Shown here one piece after another: positions 63,951-64,000 of a stretch of DNA of 64,000 nucleotides. This DNA is from Melioribacteraceae bacterium (GTDB lineage Bacteria > Bacteroidota > Ignavibacteria > Ignavibacteriales > Melioribacteraceae), in the NCBI GenBank assembly GCA_021739765.1, contig JAIPBD010000004.1, forward strand, positions 292,521 to 356,520, read 5' to 3'. Within the stretch, counting starts at the first letter, position 1. Each line of letters starts with the position of its first letter. Below the pieces are notes generated by a model. The model saw nothing but the letters and a program-made list of their open reading frames with translations. It did no database searches and was not told the origin of the DNA. The translations under genes and the position numbers were made by a program.

Positions 63951-64000
63951 ATGTACTATACCGGTATTGATCTACACAAATTTACATCCTATCTGACCAC
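63951..64000 (+). CDS. IS110-family transposase, N-terminal fragment cut by the window end
   Basis: The first 16 codons (M-Y-Y-T-G-I-D-L-H-K-F-T-S-Y-L-T) match the start of IS110-family DEDD transposases, whose first catalytic aspartate lies in the G-I-D-x-H-K segment. The ATG is preceded by GGAGG 6 nt upstream. The gene runs off the right edge, so completeness cannot be judged. IS110-family elements, notably the IS1111-attC group, are known to target attC sites. Confidence 0.7.
   Translation, partial: MYYTGIDLHKFTSYLT

Overview
The window is AT-rich chromosomal DNA from a member of the Bacteroidota/FCB superphylum, most likely the class Ignavibacteria. The 1105-residue secreted glycanase ends in a type IX secretion sorting domain with the NYPNPFNP signature typical of that class. 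Outer-membrane proteins of FadL, OmpA and D15 type, and an outer-membrane fusion with a WD40-like propeller, also fit. No rRNA, tRNA, CRISPR array or complete prophage was seen.

From 0.1 to 28.6 kb is a nearly unbroken minus-strand run of housekeeping genes, many overlapping by 4-17 bases. It holds a metallo-hydrolase, gamma carbonic anhydrase, S41 protease, glycosyltransferase, lysS, rluB, scpB, scpA, trpS, an HNH protein whose start codon seems to have been lost, mnmA, acpS, ggt, an MCE protein, a CBS transporter-like protein, ssb, a SPOR lipoprotein, an SGNH esterase, a FadL porin, biotin carrier plus biotin carboxylase, mutS2, cvpA, yqeY, an ExbB-ExbD-ExbD motor, an SDR and an endonuclease. 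Two intrinsic terminators are clear (16.97 and 25.05 kb).

From 28.7 to 49.7 kb: polA on the plus strand; a minus-strand envelope group (PEGA protein, PQQ-propeller lipoprotein, 943-residue protease-propeller-barrel fusion); an operon pabBC, fni, polyprenyl synthase, HPr, enzyme I; an OmpA protein and an unknown exported protein between two SLC45-like sugar transporters; then smpB, tyrS and pyruvoyl-dependent arginine decarboxylase. From 50 to 57.6 kb: the GH81 glucanase, an MFS carrier, a BKACE enzyme, a methyltransferase and an alpha/beta hydrolase.

The right end (about 57.9-63.9 kb, perhaps from 56.4 kb) is different. Small accessory gene groups (sigma factor plus small helical protein; DinJ/YafQ-type toxin-antitoxin; two VOC proteins plus an AraC regulator; a membrane protein plus a SANT-like DNA-binding protein) are separated by imperfect palindromes. 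Their ends have the attC layout of integron gene cassettes: R'' near YYYTAAC, 8-9 nt spacer, L'' near AAGCCGA, a long middle, L' near CGGCTTA, R' GTTRRRY. The first bases of each cassette are complementary to the start of its own attC (12, 10, 8 of 9, and 7 bp), which is the diagnostic cassette signature. Three of the sites are very large (about 360-720 bp) and related to each other; two carry an inserted REPIN-like hairpin pair. The array appears to read right to left; no integrase is in the window. The last 50 bases begin an IS110-family transposase next to the outermost attC-like site.
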